A model generated the notes under the pieces. That model did not search any database, was not told the DNA's origin, and saw nothing but the letters and a program-made list of their open reading frames with translations. The position numbers and the translations under genes were made by a program. This document shows positions 10,626 to 22,878 of a DNA stretch of 64,000 nt, in pieces; position 1 is the stretch's first letter; each line of letters opens with the position of its first letter. The stretch spans positions 20,763,001-20,827,000 of the forward strand of contig JARDYH010000002.1 in NCBI GenBank assembly GCA_029215795.1. The letters are read 5' to 3'. This DNA comes from Anniella stebbinsi. Its lineage: Eukaryota > Chordata > Lepidosauria > Squamata > Anniellidae.

Positions 10626-11137
10626 AGCATCTGCACAATGGCTTGTGTATGTGTATTATGTGTCCCAGATATTGGAGTACTGGTACAAAATGCTCGTGTA
10701 GCTTGGCCCCTGTTTACACCGAAAGTAAAAGGGCAGAAGGATTCCCTGAGTTAACTGCATCTGGTGCCAACAGGCACAGGAGGATCCCAGAAAGCATCAC
10801 CATTGCCAAGAAAGCATAGTCCAATTCCTGACCTCTGATGACTGAGCGAAAGGGAGGGCAGGATGCCAAACACAGTGATAAGCCAAACATAGGCAATCTC
10901 AAAGGCCATCTCACCCAGAATGCCTATGAGGAAGGACCCCTCAGAGTGAAGTGTTTGTTCTGCTGCTGTCAGGCAGGCTCTCTGGAAAGCCAGGCCAACC
11001 ACTTTGCAACAGAATTTCTGCTGCAGCAGGGAAGCAGAGACGGTGGAGCTTCCCAGAGTGCCTACCCTGCCTCATGCCTAGCGGGTGGTGCTCCAGAGAG
11101 TTTTGTCAGACATTTCCCAGCAGGAGAGTGTCTTATA
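10626..11137. other. AGXT2-PRLR interval, no gene recognised
   Basis: Unique-looking sequence. Open frames of up to 100 codons on both strands overlap and show no known domain. Confidence 0.45.
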
Positions 11138-11442
11138 TAGGGTGACCATATGAAAAGGAGGACAGGGCTCCTGTATCTTTAACAGTTGTATTGAAAAGGG
11201 AATTTCAGCAGGTGTCATTTGTATGCATGCAGCAACTGGTGAAATTCTCTCTTCATCACAACAGTTAAAGCTGCAGGAGCCCTGCCCTCTTTTGTATCTG
11301 ATCACTCCTGTAGCTTTAACTGTTGTGATGAAGAGGGAATTTCACCAGGAATTGCATACAAATGACACTGGCTGAAATTCCCTTTTCTCTACAACTGTTA
11401 AAGTTACATGAGCCCTGACCTGGATTTTATCTGGTCAGCCTA
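11138..11442. mobile_element. hAT-type palindromic MITE, copy 2
   Basis: Termini tagggtgaccatatgaaaag and the complement at 11433-11442. The flanks do not match, so the TSD has decayed or an end is recombined. Internal arms carry gaagagggaatttcaccagg. Confidence 0.8.
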
Positions 11443-11705
11443 CACTAGCTAGATTCTGTAGAGACCTGCCAAGGCAATTGCTCCTAGGCAATGGATCTTG
11501 TAACCTGGGCCATTGTAGGGGCATGAAAAGGGGAAGGGCAGGCACATTGGCGGATCACACATCAAATAGCGTGTCAGAAGACTTCTTCATTTGTTCTTTC
11601 TCCAAGACATGGGTGCCTGCTGGAATTTTTCCAGGAGGAAGAGAAATCTGCACAGCAGTGTAGTTGTAATTCGCTCGCCTAGCACATGCTGCTACAAAAC
11701 ACCCA

Positions 11706-12051
11706 GGGTGCCTCTACAAGAGCGATTTAAAGCTCTTTCAAAGTGCATTACCGATTTTACCTCCACATGAACGGAGCGCAAATCGGGGGTTGAAGCACTT
11801 TTTCTGTCCGATTATGCACATTATCGAATGCGCGTTAAATAGCAAGTTTTAATTTACTGCGGGAGTTAAAGCGCCTTATGACCATGTAAACAAGCGATGC
11901 TCCGCATGTAAACAACTTTAAAGCGCGTTTCATACAACCGGTAATGTGCTTCATCGTCTCCCGTGTATAGGGATTAGGCGTAAAAGCAGATGGGAGAAGA
12001 TGTGCATAATCGGCCAACCGGGCGTCAAACCAAAATCTTGTAGAGGGGACC
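11706..12051. mobile_element. PIF/Harbinger-like MITE, CTCTACAAG family, copy b
   Basis: Starts gggtgcctctacaag and ends cttgtagaggggacc. Internal palindromic arms carry cgcaaatcgggggt and gtgcataatcgg. No matching 3-bp flank is seen. Confidence 0.8.
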
Positions 12052-12461
12052 ATAAGCACTTTCCTTGTGCATGCTCTTTCTGGCTGGGCATCACATTCGA
12101 TGACATACAGAAGCCTCAGATGGCCATATTGTCCCCCCCCCGACCTGAAATTCCCCATCCCTAAGTGGGCCCCTTCCTATTTTGCTATCATTCGCCACGA
12201 TGTACCTGTGACATAGCCTCACTCCCAGGCATTGTGGGTATTTTGAAATGATGGCTCAATGCTACTTGATGTGTGGGGGGTGCGTGGGTGAGCAGCAACT
12301 GGCCAAGGATGCCCTATGTTAGTGCCAGGCCTGCTTCCAGTTTTGCCTCCGGGCCTATTATGACAACAGTCAGTGGGTCAAGAGGCCTTGCTAACTTGTC
12401 AACTGCCAGCTTCAGAGGAGGGCAACCTCAGGGCTCCTGCAGTGATGGCATCGAGAGCCAG

Positions 12462-12690
12462 TGTGGTGTAATGGTCGGTGGGTTGGGCTGGGACTCAGGA
12501 GACTTGGGTTCAAGTTCCCACTCCACCTTGAAGCTGACTGGGTGACTTTGGGGCAGCCACTGATTCTCAGCCTTAGCTACCTCACAGGGTTGTTGTGAGG
12601 ATAAAAATGGAGAGTAGGAGTGTTATGTAAACAGCCCTGAGTTCTTGGCAGGAAAAAAGGTGGGATATAAGTATAATAAATTAAAAAATG
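12462..12690 (+). mobile_element. tRNA-derived SINE
   Basis: The 5' part gagccagtgtggtgtaatgg with the B-box-like ttgggttcaagttccc is tRNA-like. The 3' part ctcacagggttgttgtgagg and the end gtgggatataagtataataaa match a SINE family with minus or partial copies near 21103, 32165, 39084 and 63645. Confidence 0.75.
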
Positions 12691-14037
12691 AAGCTTAACA
12701 AGTGGCTGAGGTGGGCTCATTGCAGTCAACTTTACAGCCCTGGCCCCAATCTAGACTGAAAATCCCCTCTAGTCGAGGAGACCTTCAATAGAGCACTATC
12801 TTTGTTAAATTAGGACACCTGCCTTTCTTAGCCCTAGGCTCTGCAACGTGTTGTCGGTTGGTGCCAATGTAAACACAGAAGCCTCTCTTGGTTTCCAACG
12901 GGTTACCTGATTTTTGTTTTATTTCATAACATTTTTTAAAATTAAAATGTGTGAGTTTTAAACTGAGAGGTTTGAGGTGCCACTCTCCAATGCAATCTTG
13001 AGTTGTGTTCAAAACAGTGGCTTTGTGTTTTGGAGCTTGGACTTGTCCTCTGGCTTGGACTTAAGTTCTTGGGCAAGTTATTTTTGTTTTAGCATCTCCA
13101 ATTTGCCTTCTGGTTAGTGAGGGTTTTGTGACAGGCCTCTATTTGATGAATGGACTGGGTGCTCTTTCAAACAGCCATTTTGTGAGAGAACTCATGACAC
13201 TCTATCAAAATCCCCAATGTGCCCACAGACCCAAAGCAATCGGGGGCCACTGGCTATTGCTGCTGTTTTTTCCTGTTCTTTCCTCAGCATTGTCAGGGCC
13301 TGTCTTTTCGGTCACTCTCTGTTCCTCCTCTATTGCCTCTGTGTCTTTCTTCACCATCTTGGTCTCCTTTTTTCTCCTCAGAACCTGCCTTCCTCCTGTA
13401 GCCCTTCAGGGTCAAAAAGGGCTTGAACTCTAGATATTTTCCCATGAGTGCTACATATTGCAATGGGTTACACCAGTTTTGTCCAGGGTGTATTATACCG
13501 TTCAAGTCTCTAAATGAGGTGTTTTCAAAATGAGCTATTCATAGCACGTTCGTTTCTGGCCACTCACAGCAGTTTCCGGGTCGGCTTAACAACACCATGC
13601 TCAAACTGGAGGTCTCTTGTATCCATTTTAAAACACATCACAGATAAACTGGACTGAACTGGTTCTACTTCTCTACAAAAGGCCAAATTACAGCATTCGT
13701 TACCCAAAAATACGTCAGGGATTGGGCAGTGAAATGAGGGGCAATCTAAACCATGGAACCCAGATCTTCTGAGGCGTCGCTGGATCTTTAGAGCTGTTCC
13801 AGTTGCCATCATATTTCTTAATGCAGGGCTGCTGCTGCTCTCTGAACTCAGTAGCCTTGCAGTTGCTGGTATATCTCAGGACTCCCTTCCTTAGCAGAGT
13901 AATAGTGAATGTTGCATGAAGACACTAGCCTTTCAAACTGGAGGAGAGCCCACCACCTTTCCTTCCACAGTCCACTTGTGATTTTCATTAAGTCCTGAGT
14001 TCAGATTTGCCTAACACCACCACTGTTACCTGGCTGC
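12691..14037. other. AGXT2-PRLR interval, no gene recognised
   Basis: No splice-bounded frame or known repeat is clear. A segment at about 13120-13520 contains gagagaactcatgac and acaccagttttgtccagg but no family assignment is possible. Confidence 0.4.
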
Positions 14038-14166
14038 CTCGGATCCATATTTTTGCACCATAGTGGCACCTATGAATTCCCGATCCATGATTTTTATGAT
14101 TCAGTCCATGGAGGCAGATGTGCCCTGTGATTAGATTGTCGTTTGGGGTATTTTGCTTGTAAAAAT

Positions 14167-15967
14167 TAGGGATGTGCACTGGATCGGACCCGATCCACGA
14201 TCCGAGTCCGGTCCAGTGGGAAATCGGATAAATTATCCGATTTCCGATCCCGCAGCTGGATCGGCCGATCCAATCCGAACCGGTCCGAAAAAGCTCCGAA
14301 CCGGTTCGGCGGATCGGCGGGCGCCCACTGGCGCCCACCGCCGCTTCCATTGGCGGGCGCCAGCGGGCGCCCGCCGATGAAAGTGGACAGCGGGGGGGGG
14401 GGAGGAGGGGGGCACTTACCTTCTCGGCCCGGTGGCTCCCGTCCGGCGCCGGCGCCTACTACTACTAGCAGGCTCCGCGGCCTGCTCTAGGGTGGCGCGC
14501 CGGGTGATGTCATCACCCGGCGCGCTACTCTAGAGCAGGCCGCGGAGCCTGCTGGTAGTAGTAGGCGCCGGCGCCGGACGGGAGCCACCGGGCCGGGAAG
14601 GTAAGGAGGGGGTGCGTGGAGGGGAGGAGGGGGCGCGCGGAGGGGGGAGGGGGGCCCTTACCTTTCCGGCCCGGCGGCTCCCGTCCGGCGCCGGCGCCTA
14701 CTATTCCCAGCAGGCTCCGCGGCCTGCTCTAGGATGGCGCGCCGGGTGATGTCATCACCCGGCGCGCTACTCTAGAGCAGGCCGCGGAGCCTGCTGGAAG
14801 TAGTAGGCGCCGGCGCCGGACGGGAGCCGCCGGGCCGGAAAGGTAAGGAGGGGGTGCGTGGAGGGGAGGAGGGGGCGCGCGGAGGGGGGAGGGGGGCCCT
14901 TACCTTTCCGGCCCGGCGGCTCCCGTCCGGCGCCGGCGCCTACTACTCCCAGCAGGCTCCGCGGCCTGCTCTAGGATGGCGCGCCGGGTGATGTCATCAC
15001 CCGGCGCGCTACTCTAGAGCAGGCCGCGGAGCCTGCTGAAAGTAGTAGGCGCCGGCGCCGGACGGGAGCCGCCGGGCCGGAAAGGTAAGGAGGGGGTGCG
15101 TGGAGGGGAGGAGGGGGCGCGCGGAGGGGGGAGGGGGGCCCTTACCTTTCCGGCCCGGCGGCTCCCGTCCGGCGCCGGCGCCTACTACTCCCAGCAGGCT
15201 CCGCGGCCTGCTCTAGGATGGCGCGCCGGGTGATGTCATCACCCGGCGCGCTACTCTAGAGCAGGCCGCGGAGCCTGCTGGAAGTAGTAGGCGCCGGCGC
15301 CGGACGGGAGCCGCCGGGCCGGAAAGGTAAGGAGGGGGTGCGTGGAGGGGAGGAGGGGGCGCGCGGAGGGGGGAGGGGGGAGGGGGGCCCTTACCTGCCC
15401 GGCCCGGCGGCTCCCGTCCGGCGCCGGCGCCTACTACTACCAGCAGGCTCCGCGGCCTGCTCCAGGGTGGCGCGCCGGGTGATGTCATCACCCGGCGCGC
15501 TACTCGAGAGTAGGCCGCGGAGCCCGCTGGTAGTAGCCGCCGGCGCCGGACGTGCCGAGAAGGTAAGTGGCGGGGAAGGGGGCTTACCCCCCCCCCGGAG
15601 CCGTCCGCTTCTATCCGCTGGCGCCCGCGGGCGCCAGCGGATGGAAGCAGGCGGCCCCAGGGGGGGTAGGGAGCGCGGGGGAGGGGGTTTACCTGCCGGG
15701 GCCGTCCACAGCGGACGGCCCCGGGGGGGGGAGGGAGTTAGGCCCCCCCTTACCCACCCGCCGCCATTTTTTCCTCATAGACTTGCATTGCAATGCAAGT
15801 CTATGGGGAAAAAAATGGCGGCCGATCCAAAAATGTACGATTTTTGGGTCGGGATCGGACTCGATCCGGTCCGGGGGGCCTCCGATTTTGTCCGAACCGG
15901 TCCGGGACAAAATTGGAGGTCCCGATCCGGGTCCCGATCCGATCCGGGGGGTCCGTGCACACCCCTA
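14167..15967. mobile_element. Nonautonomous hAT-type element, 1801 bp, with an internal palindromic tandem array
   Basis: The termini tagggatgtgcac and the complement of gtgcacaccccta are inverted. The flanks gtaaaaat (14159-14166) and gtaaaaat (15968-15975) are identical 8-mers, the hAT signature. Each flank is followed inward by ggatcgg/ccgatcc-rich sequence. The centre (about 14430-15555) is five GC-rich units. There is no transposase; open frames up to 238 codons are low-complexity products of GC content. Confidence 0.92.
14431..15555. repeat. Five-unit 242-bp palindromic tandem array
   Basis: The marker gtccggcgccggcgcc starts at 14441, 14683, 14925, 15167 and 15416, giving spacings of 242, 242, 242 and 249 bp. 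Each unit is a near-perfect palindrome centred on gggtgatgtcatcaccc, with arms through ctctagagcaggccgcgg and ggcgccggcgccggac. A G-rich spacer (aggggggaggggggc) separates units. Confidence 0.93.
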
Positions 15968-16536
15968 GTAAAAATCATGAGGATCCATGAGGATCCGTAC
16001 CTCAAATCCGCGTTTTTTGCACCTTGGCGGCACCAACGAGCCATGGATCCATGATTTTCATAGTTCAGTCTGTGAAAACAGTTATGCTGCATGATGTGAT
16101 GGTAGTTTGGGGTATTTTGCTTGTAAAAATCATGAGGATCTCTGCCTTGGATCCATGCTTTTATGCTGTGGAGGCACCCATGAGTGGCGGATCCAGATTT
16201 TCATGGTTCAGTCCATGGAGGCAGATGTGCTCTGTGATATGACCGTGGTTTGGGGGTTGGCTCCTTTAAAAATCATATGAAATTGCGAGGATTCATATTT
16301 TGACTTCATGGATCTGACTTGTACCCAGTCCCTTTGTTTGGGAAGAGGGGGATGCCACTTTTGAACGCTGGGCATGGATGAAGACATAGGGTCTTCCACA
16401 TCTTCAACACTGTTTTCTTTCCTGTGTCCTCATTCATTTTCTTTATGGTCATTCCAGAACAGTGACTTCGCTGAGCCATCATCAAAGTCCAGATTCCAAA
16501 CATGATGGCACTGATGGTTCTCTAGCTCCTCTAAAG

Positions 16537-16661
16537 CAGGGTTTGGGGTGGGGCATCTTGAGGCCCTCCAGATGTTTTGGCCCTCACCATTGGTTACGCT
16601 GCCTAGGATTGATGGGAATTGTAGCTAAAACAACTGGAGGGCCACAAGTTGTCCACCCCAG
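16537..16661. mobile_element. Palindromic MITE (CCCTCCAGATGTT family) with 8-bp flanks
   Basis: Flanks ctctaaag (16529-16536) and ctctagag (16662-16669) match at seven of eight bases. Inner arms are gaggccctccagatg and actggagggccacaag. This supports a hAT-type origin of the family. Confidence 0.75.
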
Positions 16662-16823
16662 CTCTAGAGGAAGACCAAAGGTAGGCCAAGTAGAATCTTC
16701 AAGAAATGACGAAAGAGCTCTGTAATTGTTGCGTGGGATCATATTGATTGGCTTGCAGGAAGAAGAGGAAGCTTGTGAGCGAATGGGCTAAACAGCATAT
16801 GTTGCCTTCTTGCAATGTAATTT

Positions 16824-16912
16824 AGGGCACAATCCTCTGCATGTTTAGACAGAAAAAAGATGGGATGTAGGTCTTTTTCTTCTGTCTAAACATGCAGAGG
16901 ATTGCAACCTTA
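16824..16912. repeat. Palindromic short repeat (GGGTGCAA family)
   Basis: Arms gggcacaatcctctgcatg tttagacag and the inverse, nearly symmetric around the gatgggatgtaggtc centre. Confidence 0.65.
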
Positions 16913-17997
16913 GTCAGAGAAAAACAAAACTTCCACATTTTGCTCAAGAAATAGTTTATTACATTTTGTTGGATGACAAGAGAAAAGCCTCCCCCACCCC
17001 ACCCCAACTAACAAAAAAGAAAATGGCAGTGAAAATAATGGACACGTCTGTGAGAGGAAGGTACATGACACAGTAACAATATTGACCAGGAAAGTGAAAC
17101 CAGTGGTAGACATTTAAAATAATAATAACTTAATCAACTCAAACTTTTCCCCACTTATCTTTCAACTAAACATTTTTCCCAAATACAGTTAACAATCAAT
17201 AAAAGATTCCTGAGCATTTAATTTTATACCAGTGTTTTCCAAACAATATATTTAATACAGACAATTTTTAAACCTCTATCCTTTAGCCCATAAAACTGGG
17301 GATCCAAGACATTCACAAAAATAAAAGTAAAACTCTTGTGTGATATGGAATACTTCTAAGGTTGTGAAATAGAAATCAGATCTGTTTCTAAAATAAGAAG
17401 AAGCCTCAATTAAACCAACCATTGTAAAACTGAGAAGGCTAGTGGAGTGTAAGTTTGAACAAATGGCCAGAATGATGTCTTTCTTCAAATAAAATACATG
17501 GCTAAAGTGCGCGTGATTCTGTACATTTAAATGGATTAATAAACATGGCTTTTTAAAAACAATACCTTGTTAAGCAATATTCTGTTAAGAAACCAACTAG
17601 ATTTGTGTGTGTGCACGTTGAAAGAAATTATTGGCAAATATAAGTATTTAGCTTCCATCCAGAATATTTACTGCTCACTTTAACTTGAAGTAGCATTTAA
17701 CATAATACAGGTGCAACTGAAATACAAAAGACAGCAAGAAAATGCTACAAAACATGCAGTCAGATTCCAGATGCACATCAGATGCACGGGATATTTCTTA
17801 GCAATAAATATCATCAAACAGGATTGGTAGGATGCTGATAATCATAGAAATGCACAACACTTTTTGCGATGCGGGAATGGCAGGGTGGGTGGTGGGTGGC
17901 GTGGGGGAGAATCAGTTACAAAATACCAAGGATGCTAGCCAGAAATATATAACTCATGCCTGTCCATTTCCTACTAAATGATCACAAACTGAATCAA

Positions 17998-18215
17998 AAC
18001 CCTCACAGACCCTGTTCAGACAAAACGCTACGCCATGGTGGCTAAACATTTTGACCTGAACATTACGGCTTAACGTGTTGTGTGAACTATGACTTAGCGT
18101 GTCATGTGAACCATTCCTAACCATGGTGGTTACACGGTTTAAACACACTCACTGACCATTTTCTGCAAAACAGTTAGTAGCCTAACCATGGCTTAGCGTG
18201 TGGTCCATATTACAA
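17998..18215. repeat. Possible TIR element with gctaagccatgg-like arms
   Basis: Left part cctgttcagacaaaacgct and acgccatggtggctaaac; right part ccatggcttagcgtgtggtcc. Inverted similarity is visible but the ends are not sharp. Confidence 0.4.
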
Positions 18216-18327
18216 AACGGCTTTTAGGCTGGCTAAGGGATTATGGGAGATTTATTCCAACAAATCTGGAGGGCACCAGGTTGGGGAACGCTAACACATC
18301 CTGGTCTAAGCAGGCTGTGATCAACCT

Positions 18328-18360
<33 letters not shown>
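18328..18360 (+). repeat. (ATC)n microsatellite
   Basis: A run of about ten atc triplets. Confidence 0.9.
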
Positions 18361-18810
18361 TAGTTGCCTTTCTCTTAAAAAAGACTTAAGGCGACTTAAA
18401 ACAGTATTATTAAAACATACAAAATATAAAATAGCCGAAAAAAATTTCCATTAAAATACCAAGCATAATAAAATACAGCTCACCAACCATACATGACTGT
18501 CTTACACGGTCATCAATTTGCTTTGGAATGGAAAACAAGCAAATTGCCAATAACCTAACAAGCCTGTGGATGCATGTGAACTACCTTCTGCTTGATACTC
18601 ACCCATTTTTCAGGCCTATAATAACTCCTGCTGATTTTTTTTCCTACTAAAAATCTGGAACGGTTCTTTGAGAACCCTGCTTTGTACTTTGATCATTTTC
18701 ATGCGACACTGAAAAGCGCATTTGCGCCCCTAGCGCTTTTTGTGCAAGGCAGGATCAAATGCACAAGAGAAATCTCATGGTATGTTATGGCACAAGCCTG
18801 CTCAACTTTA

Positions 18811-18985
18811 GATAGGGACCATAGCTCAGTGGTAGAGCACATGCTTTGCATGTGGAAGGTCACAGGTTCAATTCCCATTGTCCCCAGGTAGGCTGGAGAA
18901 ACAATAGGCTGACAATACTGGATTATATGGACCAATAGATTGAGCAATGTTGTGACTCAGTATAAGGCAGCTCCCTATGGTCCTA
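18811..18985 (+). mobile_element. tRNA-derived SINE
   Basis: The head agggaccatagctcagtggt agagcacatgctttgcatg has A-box and B-box-like parts (ggttcaattccc). The body ends in actcagtataaggcagctcc, a family with minus copies near 21640, 22095, 41829, 42079, 42790 and 44240. Lack of a CCA-type acceptor stem and the SINE body rule out a functional tRNA gene. Confidence 0.8.
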
Positions 18986-19944
18986 ACCTGTAGTTTACCA
19001 AGCTGAATGGAGCCTACCAGCCATGTATAGCTAGTAGCCTTCCAACAGCAGGGTCTTGACAACCCCCATGTTAGTTTTGCAGCTCCAGAGTGGCATAAAA
19101 ACAGGGTGTGCATCAAGCTCCTGGCGGGCCTCCATTCATGATGATTGGACTGTGTTTGGCATGGTGGGTTGTCACAGGCTGTACAGCTCTGGTCAAGCAT
19201 ATGCTGGTATTCCATACACATTATGGACGGATGACAACTATTGGTTTAGCAGCATCAGGAAATGGAAGCAGACGAAACACTCCCTTTTCTACGAGAGTTA
19301 CACAAGAGTTTTATTTTATGATTGTTTTATTTTCTGTGAGCTAAGGAACCAACTGCTCACCAAACTCACTGAACTAAGGTTGCTGACTTCTCATTTTTAA
19401 AGAAGTATTTCCTTGGACAAGTTCAAGGCAGCTGGAGTCCTGGCAGAATCTTATTGGCAAAGGATGGTACAGAGGCAGAATTTGATGGGCCTGGGACAAA
19501 GCCAGAAAAGAATATGGTGGCTGTGAGGTGGAGCCAGGGAGAAACTTGCTGAATTTATGGGTACAACTTGGCAGGTTCTGCTGGGTCGTTATGGGTGGAG
19601 CCAGAAAGAATCTGGAACACCCAACACTGGACCAGTAAAGGACTAGCTGGTTGACAACCTAGCCTTGACTAGTTCATTTGCACACCATCATTGGCTCAGC
19701 ACTGCCAGCTTTGCCACCACTACCACTACCATTTGCTAGCCCACAACCCAACACGCGATGGTGGTGATGATTCACAATCTGTGGGTCAATCATGGAGCTA
19801 AAAAATAATTGCACCATTTACACATGCATGCACACATATGCAAACGCCGTACCTGGATTTGGAGGATGGGGGAAGAAGAGGTTCCTGACTCTGTGGAGAA
19901 AGCCCTCTATGGAGAAAGCCCTCTAACCTTATGATACAGTCTTC

Positions 19945-20062
19945 TCTAACTTGGCACCCTCCAGACGTGTTGGACTACAACCCCCATCACCCCAGTCAAT
20001 CTGGCTGGGGATGATGGGAGTTGTATTCCAACACATCTGGAGGGTCCCGGGTTGGGGCAGGC
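19945..20062. repeat. Palindromic short repeat (CCCTCCAGATGTT family)
   Basis: Arms ggcaccctccagacgtgttg and the inverted cacatctggagggtcccgg flank the gggatgatgggagttgta centre. Confidence 0.7.
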
Positions 20063-20579
20063 AGTTATAATACATTGAATGGGAGTTGGGTATACACAAT
20101 CCCCCTCCCCCACCATGTATTTGAATAATTTCTGAAAAGGGGGGGGGAACCCTATGCAAATACAGCTCATCAATGATATACAGCAAACTATTTACCTGCT
20201 AAAATATGCCTCTGTCCCACAGCCATATATCAAAGCAATTTGCGAAAGCCTCTGTGCTTCTTTCAAAATACTTTGCAATTTGGCATTGACTTATCACTTG
20301 GCTTTTAGAGGGGAAAGAAAACATGAGGTAGTATGATTTGTCTGGAGAAAATCAACAACAAAGTCATGCCATCACACTTGTCTGATCGTAACACAATTTT
20401 ATGGCTTTACGGCAGACATTTCGTCAGCTGGTTTAGGTTACTTTGGTTTTCCTGCGCAACACTCACGCGTTACCTCTGTTCCATAAAATATGACCACTTT
20501 CATCCACATTTGCTAATCAGATGTAAGTCCCGCTGAATTCCACGGGATTTACTTTGCAGAGTGTTTTAGAAGCCACTAC

Positions 20580-21100
20580 AGAAAAGGCTGCAAATTGCGT
20601 TTTAATAAGTAATCATTATTGATCATTACTGACACACATAAATGACACTAAAACGCTGTTGCACACGTTTAGCTGCACAAAAATGTGTCGACAAATTGAG
20701 GGCAGAATATGTTACTTCAAGTTCAACTTGAGTCCGCTGGGATTGCAGACTATATAGGGAATAAAAAGCACAGTTTAAAAACAATAACCGATTATTCCTT
20801 GAATATTATATCACACTATAAATCACATACATCAAATCTTATTTAATATAATTTATAATTCGTGGGGGAACTCAATTACCATACCATAAAACTAACCCCA
20901 AGCTATTATTTAAATTCCAGGAAATTACAGAGAAAACATTGGTGCATGACATCTTATAGGTTTCCGCTAGATAAAAATTAATGGCCAGCTTTACTGGACA
21001 ATGTAAGAGCACAAACTTCTGTCAGTAATACAGCAGAAAAAAAAGAAGATTTATATAAAAGATTTAGTTCAAAGGGAGGTACTTCTTTGCAAAATATTAA
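20580..21100. other. AT-rich unique block between PRLR and AGXT2
   Basis: No repeat or gene recognised. It may be part of the PRLR 3' UTR (see the entry at 16935-26719). Confidence 0.35.
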
Positions 21101-21102
21101 TT

Positions 21103-21320
21103 AATTATTATTATTGCATTTATATCGTGCTTTTTTTACTCCAAGGAACCCAAGGCAGCATACATAATCCTCCTTCTCTCCATTTTATCCTCACAACAAC
21201 AATCCTGTGAGGTAGGTTGAGCTGAGAGTCTATGACTGGCCCAAAGTCACCCAGTGGGTTTCCATGGCCGAGTGGGGACTAGAACCCAGATCTCCTGACT
21301 CCCAGTCCAACACTTTAGAC
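21103..21320 (-). mobile_element. tRNA-derived SINE, reverse copy
   Basis: Contains the complement of the family body (tcctcacaacaacaatcctg) and of the B-box region (gactagaacccagatctcc). Confidence 0.7.
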
Positions 21321-22094
21321 ACTATAAACGCGTTGGCCTTTTTCATGGGGACCCTTAATCGTGGCAATCAAAAGTCTTCCATTTTATACATGGCACATAA
21401 TTTTAAAATATTTGTAAAAATAATTTTACAATATATGTAAGATATACAATGTATACTTGTAAAATAATTTTAAAAACAAAAACCTAACACTTACTGCACC
21501 TTTTAATAACTTTTCTTAAGGTTCACTGATGTAAAGGCTTGTATTAACTTAGAGAATGGGACCAAAAACTGGCAGATCCTGTTCCTGTCTTTGCTACAAT
21601 CTTCTTCCAGCGGGCTTAGGGCTGCATATACATGGGAACATAGCAAACTGCCTTATACAGAAGTGCGTCTATACGACATGCGTTGGAGGTTGATTAGCTC
21701 AAAATCCTGTAGCATTGCTGCTGTGAGGCAAAATCAGGAGGGAGCGCAGGCAAACTGTAGCGCCGCCGGCTATTCTCTTAATCAAGCCCGCCTCCTGCCC
21801 TATGTTCCCACGCTTACGCTCACTGGATAACCCCAACTGAAGCTGTGGTGTGTGTGTCTATACACTCTGAAACAACGTGGTGACCTCGAAGCAAAAGTAA
21901 AAGTCGTGGTAAATTGGCACTTTGAAAACACGTGGTTTGGGGGAAAAGCCTGATGTGGCTGCGAGTTGGTTGCTGCATCGTATAAACAATGCAGCGCCAC
22001 TGCGCAGCCATTTTGGGGATAATAGAGCATACAGACACAAATACACTCCGGTCCTATTTTTGGCCCGTCTAACTTAGTATGTCTACTGTGAGAG

Positions 22095-22225
22095 GGAGTA
22101 GTTCTCCAAGGAGTCAAGCAGGAGCCTTTGCCGGCGCTAGCTGGAGATGCTGGGCATTGGAACCTGCAACCTTTTGCATGCAAAGCATAAGGTTGGCAAT
22201 TGAGCTACAGCCCTCCTCTTTTTCT
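22095..22225 (-). mobile_element. tRNA-derived SINE, reverse copy
   Basis: The complement of a tRNA-like head: ggaacctgcaaccttttgca and caattgagctacagccctcc. Confidence 0.65.
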
Positions 22226-22558
22226 CCTCTCAGTAACACTATAGGATTGGCAGAGTCATTTGGACTTGCATTATGACCGAGAGAGGATGTGAACCCATGT
22301 CACCCTTGGTCCAAGGTCAACATTCTAGTCCAGGCCTGCACTGCTTTTGACCCACCAAGCCAAATGTAGCCCACTTGTAGTGCAAAGCGTGCTTGACAAC
22401 CCGGTTTCTGTAGTCCCAGGCATGCAGCAAAATCAGCCGGTGTCTGGTTTGGGAGACTGCAAGTTGTGCTACTGCACTACACTAGAGCTTACTATTAGTG
22501 TAACATCTTGCAAGTCCTAGCTTCCCTTCTCTGAAACATCTTTGTGCCACTAGGTCCT

Positions 22559-22878
22559 TAGGCTGACCATATGAAAAGGAGGACAGGACTCATGTAACTT
22601 TAACAGTTGCAGAGAAAAGGGAATTTTAGCCTGCGTCATTTGTATGCAATTAGTACCTGGTGAAATCACCTCTTCATCAAAGCAATTAAAGTTGCATGCA
22701 CTATACTAGAGTGACCAGATACAAAAGAGGGCAGGGCCCCTGCAGCTTTAACTGTTGTAATGAAGAGGGAATTCCACCAGGTACAAATTGCATACAAATG
22801 ACTCTGGCTTAAATTCCCTTTTCTCTACAACTGTTAAAGTTACAGGAGCCCTGTCCTCCTTTTCATATGGTGAGCCTA
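22559..22878. mobile_element. hAT-type palindromic MITE, copy 3
   Basis: Terminus taggctgaccatatgaaaag with the inverse at the right end. The 8-mer cactaggt occurs 3 bp before the left end and directly after the right end, a likely TSD with a small insertion. Confidence 0.82.

Larger units (their letters stand above)
14038..16270 (+). repeat. Diverged tandem repeat (ggatccatgatttt units), split by a hAT element
   Basis: About three units of roughly 140-155 bp are seen at 14038-14166, 15976-16140 and 16140-16270. Shared blocks include ttcagtccatggaggcagatg and tttggggtattttgcttgta. The 1.8-kb element at 14167-15967 is inserted in the first unit. Confidence 0.7.

Noticed and set aside
13128..13433. 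101-codon open frame with Ser/Leu-rich translation
   Set aside because: Three overlapping frames on the plus strand and one on the minus are open; no conserved motif or exon signals.
14431..15555. Regular repeat array considered as CRISPR-like
   Set aside because: Units are 242 bp and internally palindromic, with no unique spacers, in a vertebrate genome; it lies within a transposon with a TSD.
15338..16054. Long plus-strand open frame (238 codons) in the GC-rich array
   Set aside because: It runs across palindromic units and a TIR of a nonautonomous element; similar frames appear on the other strand; no domain.
18811..18882. tRNA-like sequence
   Set aside because: It has A/B-box-like blocks but continues into a SINE body that recurs in the window; no acceptor-stem pairing was seen.
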